Assembly: GCF_022539315.1 (NCBI RefSeq)
Contig: NC_066315.1
Coordinates: 94,655,990 to 94,719,989 of the forward strand
DNA: 64,000 nt
From: Serinus canaria
Lineage: Eukaryota > Chordata > Aves > Passeriformes > Fringillidae
Reading direction: 5' to 3'
Shown here: positions 24,401 to 38,379 of the stretch, piece by piece
Layout: each line of letters begins with the position of its first letter
How positions within the stretch are numbered: position 1 is the stretch's first letter
The notes under the pieces: generated by a model
Told to the model about the DNA's origin: nothing
The model's input: the letters and a program-made list of their open reading frames with translations, nothing else
The model's database searches: none
Program-made: the position numbers and the translations under genes

Positions 24401-27400
24401 ATAAGGTCACATTCAAGGATGCAATCCACAAAACCCTAGAAAAGGACCTTTTAGAGAAAAGGCAGTATGGAGTCACCTCTAAGGAGTTTTCCTTTGTCCT
24501 TTTTCATATGCTGATTTCTGTAATAATAGCAAACATTGTGAAGGAGAAATGGAGAACAAAAGCACAAAAGAGATTTTTTTTCTTTTATGATAATAGTAAT
24601 GCTTATCTCTGCATCTACTGCTTGGGTAATGTATTGTTTGGGGGGAATTCTGTGCTGATATAGGCTTTCAATCATAACATGCAAGGATGATGCTTATGCA
24701 AGCCTTTCCCCAGATCGTTATTGAAGTTTCATAAAATTCATAAATGCAATAAACATGAAATGAGAATATTGCAGCATTTTGACTTTGTTGGTTTCAGCAG
24801 GAAATTCATTCTAGATTTAAAAATCTGCAGAAAGCTCAAGTTTGAACAAAAGTCATGAATCTCTCCCCACTCCAAGTCATGCATATTGTAGAGTTTAATA
24901 CTGACTAATTTGTTAAAATGTGGTGCTTATGCTGACATATACAATCAGTTTTCTAATGTGGCATGCTTTCCATCACTTAGTAGGCATATCTCCCAGATAC
25001 ATGGGTATTCTATTATGAACACAGGAGTTTGTATGTCCCCAGACAGCAATAAGCAGTCATCAGCTTGCTGAAAACTGCAAATGTGCCCAAGCTAATGCTG
25101 CAAGTATTTGGACTGGTATTACACAAAGAAGTTGGACAGAGAAATACAAAGGAAGCTTTTCATCTGTTTCCAGAATATTTTATGCTTGGCATTTCAAAAC
25201 GTATTTCAATTTATATGACGTTGAACATATATTAAAAAAACTTATCATTTCACTTTCTGAAGATGCTGGTAACGTTTTACTCTGGGGGAAAAAAGATGCA
25301 GCTAAAAATATCATGTTGTTTAGGAAATATCTGTTCAATCAGCTCATGACTAAGGAAACTTCACCCTAACTTTATTTGTATTTTGTTATTGGTTTCTGTG
25401 TCTTTAAATCTTCCTTCATGGATATTAGTCAAAGATATTTAATGTCTCAGCTGAATGAATCTTGGTTGACATCTGTGAGGGTTTAACCTTTTCTGGCTGA
25501 AGCACAACAGAAGCCAAAGGAAAGATGGGTATTTGTCATTTCCCCAAGCCTGTGCCACTGCAAGGAGAGGCCAAGAAGGAAACAGCCTCATCAGAAAAAC
25601 TTTAAAACTTTTAGACCCTTCAGCCCATCAAAAATCAAAGTACTGTAAAGTCCTGCTGCTGTAAAAGTGCTTCTTTCCTGTCATCAAGGAAAAAAAAAAC
25701 AAACAAACCAAACACATGAGATGCAGATTAAGGCTGTCTGACAGTCTTCTAATTTATTAGTAGGTGATTGCTCATTTTCATGCAACTCTGAAGCTGATCT
25801 GGGAGGTTTCAATCTTAGCCTGCCACATGAAAGAAAATGGCCTCTAACCAGTGGGCCAAGGAATGGGACTCCTATTTACTCCTTTCACTTTCCCTCTTAA
25901 TATAATGAATGTTTCTCTTCAAAAAGAAAAGGAATCATTCTCACATGAGTTATTTAACAGAGAGCTATGTAAGAACAACTACAGTGTTGTGCTTCAGGCA
26001 ATTAGTTTTAGAATTTTTCTCCATTAAGCTGAATTCACGGCTTCAGGTAACAGTATCTGAAACCTTCCAGTTGAAGGCAGTCTCTGATATTGCTTGTGTC
26101 TTTCCATGTTTCAATTCTGCTATTCCAGTAGAACTTGAGAACTCCTACTTCTGAGGGCTGGAAGAAAATCCCTAGAGAAGGAGAGATGTTTCTCAACACT
26201 TGCCTTACACAGCAGCCACCCTCCTCTCCATGCAGTCACTCTGACAGATGACCAAGGTCACAGGGGTGATAATAACCAGCAGCAGCTGGAGGACAAAGAC
26301 CCTGAGGAGTTGTTGGAAAAGGGAAACTGAGGTCTTTTCCTAGTGTATTATTGCTGCTGCTTTACCAGTAACAACTGATAAGTGTTCTTGCAAACTGTAA
26401 AAGGGAGGGAAGTTTTCATTTGTCAGCCCCTCCTTATGTGAACTTACACCTTATCTGAGCTTACAGAAAATGCTGACTTGCAGAGGGAATTATACACACA
26501 GTAGTGGTCTTTTCCTATCAACTAATCTTGCATTTTCACTTAGTTTTTAGAGGACAGCTCTTATTTTTTGTGTTTAAATAGACCTACCCTGTCTCCAAGG
26601 TTTTTAGACAACTTAGGGTTTTGTGCAGGAAAGATTTTAAACACTTCAGTAGAGTAGTCAGCCTCTACTGTGTCCAGTATTGTTATTTGAATGAATTTAT
26701 AGTCAAAACTACTCTCCTCATGAATACTTATTTCTTTTGATCCAGGTCAAAATAAACTCAGTTGACTGCCTCTGTGACGAATTTCAATAAATCTTTCTTA
26801 TTTCTTTTTGCTAAAATGGGAAGATGTGGGGAAGAAGGCAACATATTTTATCTGAAGTCAGTTTCTAATTCAATTAGAGCTTCATCTTGGCCCCATTGAA
26901 CTCACTGGGCTTTTTGCCACTGAATTTAATAAGGTTAGAATCAGACTCATAACATGCAGTTTCTTATTTCTTCCAGATAACCAATTAAAATATTAAATAT
27001 CTCAGGGTGAACATTTCCTTCTCGTCCACACGTTCTTTGATATTGTGTTATTGCTTTTTTGTCTGTCCTTCTGTAACTTTTAATTAAGAGTTCCTTTGTG
27101 TGTAGGTAAAGGGAGGCTGCTTTATTTTAAAACTTTTCAGGATATGCTTTAGTTTTGATGGTTTCTAAAGAGAGAAAAGGCAGGAACATTATTTTTTTCC
27201 TAGTGGAGTTTTAATCTACCAAATGTGCTTGCTTGAGGATGAATTGGGAAATGAGATGATGAATAAGGGGTATGAGAGCAAACATACACATTCTCTGTCT
27301 CCTCTTTGAATTTAAAAAAGATAAAAAGGGAAAAAATGTATTTGATTATTAAGAATCCTTGTTCATCAGACTCTCCAGAAAAAAAAATAATCCTCCTTTA

Positions 27401-27873
27401 TATTTAACAAAATGCCCATTGTGAAAACTAGATTATTATTACTGATAGTTGGATTAGTTTCTGAAACATTATTACATTTATCCATTCATTCTTTTTACAT
27501 CCATCAGATCAGTGCTTACATCAGGGAAAACTACTGGAAATAAGCCCTTTTGATCCATTTTTTCTCATTGGTTGTTATCCCTGACAATACAGGTAAAAGG
27601 AAAGTGATCTCAGGGACTGAAGATTCAGATAAGAGCTTGAAGAGGGAGATGTGGGCAAAGCAACACCTCTAAAACATTCTTGAATGTTGGTCCATTCCTT
27701 CAGAAAGAAGGAAGTTATTTCAGTGGTGGAGAGAAGAAGGGAAAGAGAAAGGGAATGAGGAGGCTGAGGGGGGAACCCATTGCTCTCTAAAACTACCTGA
27801 AAGGAGGTTGTGGTGATGTGGGAGTCAGTCACTTCTGTAATTTTTTAGTTAAAAGAATGCAAAGAAACGGCTT
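15474..27873. other. Gene-poor AT-rich interval downstream of NETO1
   Basis: More than 12 kb without a frame, domain or splice pattern that I can support. Open frames are under 100 codons and low in complexity. A tandem duplication at 22739-22794 is listed separately. The interval is probably 3'UTR followed by intergenic DNA. Confidence 0.6.
22739..22794 (+). repeat. Tandem duplication of a 28-base unit
   Basis: Two adjacent units both start gaaatctcaacagg and continue with cataaact after an indel of two bases. They are diverged near their ends. Confidence 0.8.
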
Positions 27874-28112
27874 AAGCTGTGCAAGGGAAGGTTCAAATCA
27901 GATGTTAGAAAAATGTTTATCACTGAGAACAATGGTTAATCATTAAAATAAATTGCCCAGGAAGGTTGTGGAGTCACCCTCTCTGGAAGTGTTCAAGAGC
28001 AGTCCAGAATTCTCCCTCAGGCATATGGTTTAGGGGTGATTGTGGTGGTGCCAGGCTGATGGGTGCACTGGATGATCTTGAAAGTCTCTGATAATATTTA
28101 TGATTCTGTGTG
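27874..28112 (+). mobile_element. CR1 LINE 3' end fragment
   Basis: The sequence follows the typical CR1 3' untranslated end on the + strand: gcaagggaaggttcaaat, then gcccaggaaggttgtggagt, then ctggaagtgttcaag, ending in ctggatgatcttgaaag and a terminal tgattctgtg. CR1 copies end in short octamer-like repeats of this kind rather than poly(A). The copy is 5'-truncated and diverged, with no coding capacity. Confidence 0.9.
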
Positions 28113-31100
28113 ACCCTGGCTCGATTTTCCTTCAGATTTGTTCTGGCGACCATGTACTTGTTGGGTGGCCGGGCATGTACCAGTAGCACTGACTGGCTAA
28201 TACTAGAACAGAGATATATTACCCTCCATTCAGGAAAATATTTGAAAATCCAAATTTTGCATTACAGCCATTGATTTGGGCCTTAAGTGCAAGGCAAAAA
28301 ATATGCTAGTTTTCACTTTTCTGTGCACATTGACACAGCATATTGGTATACACAAGATGGTAACTGAAGGCCTTTCTAGAGCATCTGAAATTAAGGAAAA
28401 TTTAAATTTTCACTTGGGTTTAATAATAGAAAGAGAGAAATTAAAATTCCCTCCCCAGTCTATTGATGTGCCAAATTGGTAAAACATTATTTTAAATTGT
28501 GTGATTAAGTCTACTGTTTTATTTTAAAACCTAAATTACAGGGTGTAGGGTGTTAGATGCATGAGGGCAATTCCCATTCCTTGTAAGAATTAAACTATTA
28601 GCTACTTACAAGGTTTTCTAATGGCAAAACTATCTTGCAAATTCATTATGGCCTTGTTTATTGATTTATCTAGGTCTCTAAGGAATATTACAGACTGATC
28701 TGAAATGCCTGTCTCATGAATATTGAAAAGACTTAAAACTGCTGAAAACAACCTATTTGGTGTCTGAATAACTTTGTCTAATTGTTGACTTTATCACTAG
28801 CTTAAAGAATATATTGGATGCTATCATGTCATTAACTTTTCCCTCTGATTAGGATTCTTGAGTGTTTTCCTGCACACTCTAAGTTCCTTGCTCTAATTGT
28901 AGTAAGGGCAAGAAAGAATTTTTCTCAATTCAGCCTTTTGTTGTGAAGACCTCTCCAGTAAAACATTTCCTCTTGACTGATATTTTTTCTTTTGTCTGAA
29001 AATCAATGTACAGTCTTTTCTATGCACTGTACATCCTGGACAGCTTCCAGGGTTTGAAATCTTGCCAATGTCACTGTAAGACAGGAATGTAATATTTGTT
29101 TAGTCAAATCAAATGGTAACCACAGATAAATCAAATGGGAACCACAGATCAAGATATTATTTATAATCCAATGGCACTGGCTAACTTTAGTATCCAAGCT
29201 ATATATGTGTTAAGGAAGCAGTTGCTAAACCTTGCTTAGAGAGCTTTGATGTCTATTGATCTTGCTGATTGTAGCCACACCTTTCATCTGAAAGTGATAA
29301 ATGGATAATTTGAAAACCACATGAAAACAAATTAATGCCTTTTATTTAAACAAAGAGATGGGAAATTGTTTTGTCTATATTTGCTCCAGACAACAGCATT
29401 TAAACTGCGCTAATTTTCTCCTTTCCTCACCTGTTCCAGGTGATGGGATCCTTTTATTTTTTCTTTCAGACTATGACTTGGATGAAGCAATGTTGAATAA
29501 AATTAATTTCAACAAGAATGAAGGGATGGAAAAAAGACACTGAGTTAAACTGAAAACAGTCCTTGGATTTGTTCAACAGAGTTGCAATTGGGGTAGTTTC
29601 TGTGCTACTAAATACTATATTCTAAGCTAAGTAGGGTGTCTGGCCAGAATTTTCAGATGGAGGAGAAAAAGGACTCGTTAAGAGGACATGTTAGACTCGT
29701 CTCAGGTGCTCCTTGATATTGGTCATGACTATGTGAGTTTCAATGTCATTAAAGTTACCTTGTGTTACCAGCAAATTTTCCTTTGGCAGAAACAAGAAAC
29801 TAGGAAGATTTGAAAAATTACATGTTTATTTTACAGCAAAGTTAAATGTTATTATATTTATTATTATTATAATAATATATTGAATTATTTATATATATTA
29901 TACATATAAAATATTTTATTATATTTCTTTTCAATTCATAAAGGCAAAGAAAGAGATAAAAATGACATAATTTTATTAGAATATTCAGATATTTTGGAGA
30001 GAAATATATGAGTCCATGATGATTCATGCCATGGATCTAAACGTGAGGTGTTTCTGTATTTTGGGAGATACCTTGGCTGAGCAAGTTTTTATTTATATAT
30101 ATGCAAAACAAACCTATTCCTCTAGAAAACTGATTTATTTTGATGTAAAGATTTAAAATCTCCTTCCTTTGTCTCTAAAATTAATAAGAGTTGTCAGCAA
30201 GTTGTTAAATTGCTTAAAACTAAATGTGAGTGGTCAAACAGTATTGCAAAAATGTCTCTGAAAATAAGAAGTAAAACTGAAAGCACAAAACTTTAACATT
30301 TCATTGGTTTAGTGGGAGGATGGCAAAATGTTTGCAAGAATTTATAGGTCAGTGAATGTGCTGATATTTTAATTGCAAATAATATTGAAATTAAGGCAAA
30401 TTTCCATTGATTTAAGTCCTAGAATATAACTTTATAAATATTCTTATCATAAGGTACATGGCAACTTGGATGCTATTGTTTAGCAGAACAATTAGTAATT
30501 GGGTTAAAAAACATCAACTTTTGAGCCATTCTTGTCAGTATGAATAATCTAGGTAACATAATAAATAATGCTAATAACAATTTAATGAAATGTGAATTGT
30601 GAATAGCACTAGGGATCTTTTGGAATGGCTGATTTATCCATTATATTATCAGAAATGCAATTTTTTAACCGTAATATAACAATTTGTTTCAGATTTTGTC
30701 TTTATATAAAATGGATCCTAATACAGATATATTTTACATCTGATTTAATATAATTTTTCTTTTTCTATCTACTTACTGTCTGTACTAGCATAACATTCAC
30801 AATTCACATCTGCATGTTCAGAAAACTTAGTGGTATTATTGCCATTTGTAATATCTTTCTGTTACTTTTAATTATTTATTAACTGATGGTGCTTTGTTGT
30901 GCAAACTGAGAAAACACTTTGAAAAATGTCATGTCTCTCCTTATCTGATGGTTTTTAAAAGTATAGGAAAAAACTTTATATATTTAAGTATGTTATAATT
31001 TTTTAATTTGTTCTTTGTAGTCAGGCTCCATACTGATCTCTTCAAAAGCATCAACATGCATCTATTCATTGGTCAAACCAGAGTCTACACTGTATTTCTG

Positions 31101-31396
31101 AAGTGTGCCCTGAAAAACATAAATTTCTTTGGCTCCATTTGCTCTTCCTGTTTTCTCATTAGGATGCCCAAGGATTTTCACTGAACTGGTGGGACTGACT
31201 ATAACCAGGAACTGAAAATTCCTCCATTTACAGTTTTCTTCTCACTGAAAAATATCATGACTTCATATTTCAAATTCCAAATGGAATGGCAATCTAAAGC
31301 GAACTCCTTCAGCTGAAATTTCCGGGATCTTGGGCACTCCAGGCTACTGGAAAGACATCCTATTATAAATTCTGGATAATGAAGAGAATGGACTTA
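28113..31396. other. Intergenic, no gene seen
   Basis: AT-rich sequence with a 22-base tandem duplication at 29106 and a strongly A/T block at about 29835-29930. No coding signal. Confidence 0.6.
29106..29149 (+). repeat. Tandem pair of 22-base units carrying aaccacag
   Basis: Units 29106-29127 and 29128-29149 differ at one base. Each contains aaccacag, the reverse complement of the RUNX core TGTGGTT plus one base. Confidence 0.85.
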
Positions 31397-31472
31397 GGGC
31401 ATGATCCAGAGCCCATTGTAGTCAATGGGAGACTTTTTCCATTGACTTCATCGGGGTTTGGATCAGGCCTTT
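31397..31472. mobile_element. Palindromic MITE-like element
   Basis: The left arm from 31403 (gatccagagcccattgtagt, then caatgg) pairs imperfectly with a right arm ending gatc at 31464, whose reverse complement reads gatccaaaccccgatgaagt, then caatgg. About 26 bases pair with a few mismatches around a 10-base loop, and the pairing continues outward into ggc/gcc. From memory, palindromes of this sequence are abundant in turtle and crocodile genomes and are attributed to non-autonomous DNA transposons. The family name is not certain. Confidence 0.65.
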
Positions 31473-34400
31473 ACTACCTAAAATGAATAAACTCCCAGCA
31501 AAATCTGCTATAAGCAAGATGCACCCATTCCTGAGATCTTGGAAGACACTGAAGACAATAATACCCATAACCTCACCCATGACTATGGCTCTGTGTGTGT
31601 CTCACTGCTCATGGGGAGAATCCAGTGTAGCTTAAAAGCAAAGAAAACCTTTTGAAGTCTAAGCATTGCTGGTCATATTCAGAATATTTGGTCTAGGAAG
31701 TAGGGATTTATGTTCATAAAATAAATTGTTAAATTACGAGAAACAAAGGTGATACATTTCTGAATATTTCTTAGTTTCCAAGGGAAAGGGGATTATTTAA
31801 GTTAAATACTCTCAGAACTCTAGTATGTGAACTCTTGGTGTTCAGAAGTAAAAACAATAATGTCAACAGAGACTTTACTTTCTGTCACCAAACCTGTAAT
31901 GATAGTACTAACACAAAATCATCAATAAGTCTATGGAGAGTGATGATTTTCAACTTTCTCTAAAGAATGTCTATATGGTACAAGACTGAAGGCAACTAAA
32001 AGATTAAATTAAAAATTAAAATATAGAAGGGATTTGCAAAGTTCTTGTTTAGTAGTGATTGTTGTGGGTTTCTTAGGAAAAAAAAAAAACTTCCCCTAAC
32101 TCTTGAACCTGTGTGCTTTCCAAAAAAAAATTGTTAATTAAGTCATGCAAATGTCTGAAATCCTGAATTCCTGATAATACAGGCAAAGCAATGGCTTCAG
32201 GGCTTTTGGCTTCATAGTCTTGATTGTTACATGACATCTGACTTGGGCATCTGCAGGACTGTCTCTGTGTCTGAGATGCCTCTAAAGGTAACACATTTGT
32301 AGCAGAAATCTTGTCATGCTGCTGCAGTTGTTCAATATTGATCTGATTAATTTTGTATCAAAATTACCTCTATCTCCATTTCTGTTATGAAAGAAAAAAA
32401 TATGGCAACTAAAAAATACATGTATATATTTGAGCACATAATTTGCTTTCTCCTCCATCCTCATGACACAAACTATGAACCTTGAAACATTACAATCAGG
32501 ACGAACCAAAATCCAGAGGTTGAACCGTGAAGTGGCTTCAGACTTCCAGAAATCCTTCTTGTAGCAGTAGAGAGGACTTAGACACTGCCAATTTTAATTT
32601 TGACAACTTTGAAGCAAATGATTTGCAAAGGGAAGAAGAAAGAGCTTGAAATTTTTGCCAGATGTTCAGGGACATCTTAAATTCAGACACCCTTGATACA
32701 TTCTTCTGCTTTTCCTCCTGTGTGAAGGTGCTCATATTTTCCATTTCTTGCCAACACTCTGAAGTGATTGCTGCCTTGTACTTGTAGAAAATTCTGTCAA
32801 AATCTGACATTTTTTTTAACAGACCATTTTGTTCCTCATATCCATGGCATAATGACATGTATAGAGAGGAAGAAAATTTTTTGTTTTATGTGGCACCTTT
32901 GAAAGAGTTATTTGTAATGTCTAGTTAACTTTTTTTTTCTTTTTTTTTTTTGTCAAAACTAATAAATAAATAATAAGGGACAGATTGTTGGTGCTTCTGA
33001 GGTAATTACAGCACTTAAATCTTTTACAGTAATTCCATAAGGGCAGAGTTTCTTGGTTGGCCGAAAGAGAACTTAAGTGGAAATGGACCTGCTTGAAAAA
33101 TCTGTTTGGAAGATATAATGATACAGTGAAAGTCCTCAAGAATTCTTGCTGTTATATTTAATCCAAATTTCTTTTCCCATTAGAAATTAAATGCATTAAT
33201 CTTGTTGGCTTACACAAATTTTGGGGAAACATTATGATCAAAGCATATATTGTAATTGGGATCATTATTTCACCCTATAATTTGTTTTCTTATAAGTTCA
33301 ATGCCTTACTAGGTGACTCTTGTCATGGTTTGTATCTCCCTTGATTGATGTGATCCTATTTGACCCCATTTTTGCAGTGTAAAATGCTGTATAGGTCAAA
33401 AATTCTAATTGAGCACTGGAAAGATTGACCACTATATTTTCCAAAGTTATATTCTATAAATCAAATTGAATTGATTGTAGATTATAATGCAATTGAGTTG
33501 TAAATCTTTATATGTGAATTATAGATACAGTTTTAAGGATGACTTTGGACCACTGATTTTTGAAATTTGCTCTTATACTAGATAATTTTTAAATAAATAT
33601 TAAGCTTGTTCTTTTATATAATCTCTTCCCTTCATTGTATTATTTTCTTATTGCTAGTTCTTAGATTTCAGCAATAACACTGATCAAATTTATTTATAGA
33701 TTTCCCTATGTAATTAATCTGCTGTCCTAACTTGCACATGAATGTTTACATTAGGCATCTTTATATTCTTGAAAAAATTCTATGATAATACTGCCAAAAT
33801 ATTTCAGAATTGTTTTCCTTTAAGCTCTGCAAATTATTTCTGTCATTTATGTTAATATATCTTAATTCAGTAAAAATCAGCTAACAAACTGTGAAGGGCA
33901 CAAACTATAAACCTCTCAACAGCTTTGGCAAGCAAGAAAAGTCATGAGAAAAATATGAAGGGGGATTTGGGGGATCTGTTCTCTGAGTGAGTGATATAAA
34001 ATAAGGACTTTATGGATGATGAGTTGCATCTACGGCTCGAAAAAGAATCTGCATGTGTTTTACAGAACATAAATTCCAAGTGACCAAATTGCAGGGCTGT
34101 CACTAAACTTCCTTTTCAGTTGTCTAGATAAGACAAATCCCCTTTTATCATTTACCTCAGGTTTAGTTTTGAGGGTTTTTTTAAAGCATACAGACACATG
34201 AAATGCAAGAATTCATTCAAGTATGTGGCTGTGGTGGGGCAAATTGCATATTATCCCGGTTCAGACAGTGTTCTGCAGAAAAATAATGTGTTATATCTAG
34301 AAATTTGTATTATCTACAGACCACCTAAGACCTGCACTCTTAAGAATCTTTGAAGTGATGTTAGCTCTGCAGTTATCTATGAAATTATCACTGTTTCAAA

Positions 34401-37400
34401 TATATCTGGAATATTTTATTTCAGATATAGTTTCTCTTTTCAAAATAATGTGTATTCATTAGCTAAGAGAAGAGGTGAAATGGCTGAATGTTAGAAAACC
34501 GTGCTGATGGACAAGGTGGCATAGAAAATGAACAGAAAATTATAGGGAAGTGAATATTTATGTAGGTTTGTCTCATTGGTTAAGTTTTATTTACTACTGA
34601 AAGTCACAAGTGCATAGGAAAATAATTCCTCTCATGTACAAAAAGAGAGCAAATTGATTCTGATATGAAAATTAGTTACTTAAGCAGCTATTACAGACAG
34701 GGATGTTGAATGAAGCATTGTTGTTGGCAAGTGGTTTTGATTTTTTTATACATCGTGTAATGGTGAAGTAAGGGTATAAAACAATCCATTAATGTGTTGT
34801 GATTTTTTATAAATACCAGAGAGAGAGAATTCTGATTTTGTATAGGAGCAGTGCATGTTAGAAGAAAAAGCATATCGAGACCTCTTAATCTGACAATTTA
34901 TACCCAGAAACAGAAAAATTATTTTGATTCACAGCTGAGAGTCTTAAATTGATTTGTCCTAGGAAATCAGTTTCATTGCTCAGAGCTTATATATTTCAAA
35001 GCACAAGAAGGAAATCAGCAACATAGGAAATCCTGTGTCTTGAGAACTTGAAAGAAAGTCTCAATTGCCATACTCACCTACACAAAGGAAAACTACTGCT
35101 CCTGAACTGGCATGTGAAAATCTGCCCCACACACACAAAGACATACAGACACAAACACCCTCTTCATACACAGTCAATACATTTGCTGTTCACTATTTTG
35201 ATGGCTCAGTTTCAGTACTTCTGTCATATCTTATTTCTGAGAGAAGTTTTTGAAAGAAAATATTCCATGGACTATAAGAAGAGCAAATAGAGATATGACA
35301 TTGGCACACGTAAGAATAAGGTTTAGGAACAGCTTCAGTTTCTATACACTGTGGTCTGAGAAGCTCAGCTGTGCCTGGGAAACACAGGCTCTGAGATGGT
35401 CTGCAGGTGTTGACTGTTCAGCCTGGAAACCTGCATTATTCAGATCAGAACTGCAGTGGATAAACCACCACCTCTTTACTTTGATAGCCACACACTGGGA
35501 TGTTTCAATAGTTTCATTGTGTAATTAAATTGCAATTTTTTGCACTTACAGTGGCCTCTCCTGTCATGTCTCTAGCTCTTGAAATTTTCAAAATGAAATA
35601 TCTTAATTTTTGCTTTCTTCCATATCCTTAATAACTGGTTATCATTAATAAACTTTGAAGTTGAATTTCTGTATTGTTTTCAACTCATGCAAGCTGACAA
35701 TTGTAAATGTCGTGTGAACATAGTGTTGAAGAAGACAATTACTGCAATTACCAATTTAAATTTAAAATTAACTTTTTTCAGTATTCACTTAATCTCTCAG
35801 ATGAAGACTGAAAGTGTGACGTTATTGAATTACTTTTAATACAGAATAAAATGTCTATAGATTCTTTAGGGTATATTAGCTTGAAAACAGATGATGAAGG
35901 GCAGTTTAGATGGACAGACTAGAACATTTTCATTTTGGTCTCTACAGCATGAAAATTCCAACCCCCAAGCTTCTAAGGGAAACTGTTTACATTATTTATT
36001 TTGAATCCACTTCTACATACCAAACACTGAAAATACAGATTATAATTTTTTAAGGAGATCTGACAGCTGAGTTATCAACTCACTTTATGTCCTTCATAAT
36101 CTTATCAGGTAAAAAGAAGGCAAAGTCTTCAACACATTTCCTTCATCTTTTCAGGTATTCATCTCTGTCTGTGTGTTCTCCTTAAATTTCCTTTGTGAAG
36201 TTTATGTCACTCTCTTTTCCAGACTTCTCATTTATTTATTTTCCAGGACTGGCCCAGATGAAAAACACCAAGATAGATCTGATTTTGCATATTAATTGTC
36301 AGAGCACTAACATATAGCATAGGTGATTCTGTTTTAGTAGGAGATAAATTGCATCCTTTTGGCCTGTGGAAATACTGAAAGTATTGTAAGCTTTCATGGT
36401 ACCAGATGGTTTCTAATTATTAATGCCATTGCCTGGAAGATTGTTTTTAGTCAATGACAAACTCACATTATATTTGCATTTAAATGGCTCTCAGATGTAC
36501 CCAATAAATTCTCAATACACTGTCAGGAGGGGCACAACTCCAATTCTATACACCACCTTCACCAAAGCAGCTACTGGCCAGATGTATGTGCATAAATTAC
36601 ATGCACTGTGTCTCTAGTGATGTCTGGTTTACTTTTACTTCTTTCATCAGAGCAGGGCTTTACCCCCTCCCCTGATAAGGAAACCTCTATCTTTAACATG
36701 ACAACCTCTTACATCTCTTTCATTATAATTTTCCCTGGGCTAATGCAGCCTTCCCTAATGAAGTGAATTGCTTCCAAGTACTACAGGTGCTGTGCCTAAA
36801 AATCTACGTAAAACAGAAAAAAATCCATTTGTTTCAGTAAAGCTTTCATCACAGTTCTGCCAAAGCAGAGTCATGATTGCATTTCATCTGAAGTTGACTG
36901 AACTGGGGTTTAAAAATAAATTCTAATCAGTGCAGGTTGACTTCACAGAATAGTGAAAAAAACTGCACTTTACTTTAAAGGTGTTTGTGTGGCTGTGTTG
37001 TGTTGCTTTAAACCTGTAAAGGAAAAAGTTTGTTTGGAGGATATGTGTAGAAGAAAAAAATATATTAAGCATTAGAAAATTGTGTGCTCCTCAAACTTGA
37101 TACTGCTGACCAGTGACTTAGAAAAACTTTATTTGAATATTGTTTCAAGGTTTAAGCTTTGAATTTGACTATTCTAAGTTTTTTTTTCTGATTTCTATGA
37201 TTAATGAACGTGGTAGTGTGTTTACATGACTTTATGATATTCATACAAAACAATTCTTAAACTTTTCGAAATATAGTAGTTTCATTTATTTACAGATTCA
37301 TTTTAAGGGTTTTTAAATTATTTGATTTTATCATTAGAATTCATAAAAATGAGAAAAATATTGAGTTTTTTAGTTCCATTATCCCAGATAATGGCATGTC

Positions 37401-38251
37401 CTACCAATTTCTGAAAGCTCTTTCTTTCAATTTCTGTTTCAGTCTCTGGCCATGTATCTGTCTATCTTGTTGTAGTTGGCTTGCATATGGTTGCTATTAA
37501 ATAACTATTGGGTTGCTATTAAATAATTATTGTCAGCAAACAGCAGTGTCATATTATCACCACCTCAAATGCAATGGCAAGGCATACTATGAACAGTTTA
37601 CATGAGCTGCAGAGGAGGTGAGCATGTTCTGATGTTAAAGGAATTGTAACATGGGTAATTAATTATTTGCATCTATTTTATTGTTATACTATATAGTTTT
37701 TTTTTTTTTTAATTTAGCCTTTAGCCCAAAGAATGGGGAGCTTTTCTGGGACACACTCTAAGTCTTAAAAGTCTCACACAGCTCAGATTTCATCCCAGGT
37801 ACCTTCATTCCCTGCAGGTGGAACAGTGAAAGTCAGTGAAAAGTTAGTTCTGTATTGCTCTGCTTATTTTGAGGGTAAGGGTTTGAAATTAGCCAAATAT
37901 GAATGCAGACAGCTGGGACAGGACTGTTTTTATGAGTGTATGAGAATGAATCATATTCTGGATCAGGAAAACCAGCTACCAGAACTTCCACCACCCTCAC
38001 CTTTGAAAGGAATGTGTACTTTGCAGAGGCACATTTTTGTTGTAGGGTTGGAGGCAGTAATCCTACAGCTGTCAGTTCCCATGACAAAGGACGGAGGCCC
38101 TATAGCAGCTGACAGTGATGGGAATTTTTCCTCTCACTTCAATGTGATTCTGGAATGAAATACTGGTCCTATATACAGTTTATCTATATCTGGTTTTGCT
38201 CAGTTCCCCTTGCAGCTTTCAAGAAGGTACAGGCTTCTCTAAAGAGTGACT
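31473..38251. other. Intergenic, no gene seen
   Basis: No supported gene. The frame at 37826-38158 (110 codons) is the longest in this part but shows no domain or codon pattern that I can defend. A 22-base tandem duplication is at 37489. Confidence 0.6.
37489..37532 (+). repeat. Tandem pair of 22-base units
   Basis: Units 37489-37510 and 37511-37532 (ggttgctattaaataactat plus tg) differ at a single base. This implies a recent local duplication. Confidence 0.9.
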
Positions 38252-38379
38252 CATTCCATCCAAAGGCAAGGGTGAAGATGTGAAGGGTGATTCACCTAAC
38301 TATTTCCTTCCATCCGCTTGGAGAAGAAAGCAAAACCTGACTAATATAGACAAGTCAAATAACCAGTTCTCTAATAAAT
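38252..38379 (+). repeat. Direct repeat, copy A (~130 bases)
   Basis: Aligns with 39273-39405. Shared exact blocks include ctatttccttccatcc, ctaatata, acaagtcaaa and tctctaataaat, in the same order and with similar spacing. It matches no family that I recognise. Confidence 0.8.

Noticed and set aside
37826..38158. A 110-codon frame as a possible small gene
   Set aside because: No recognised domain, splice partner or codon bias, and a length expected by chance in 49 kb. Kept only as a point for a protein search.
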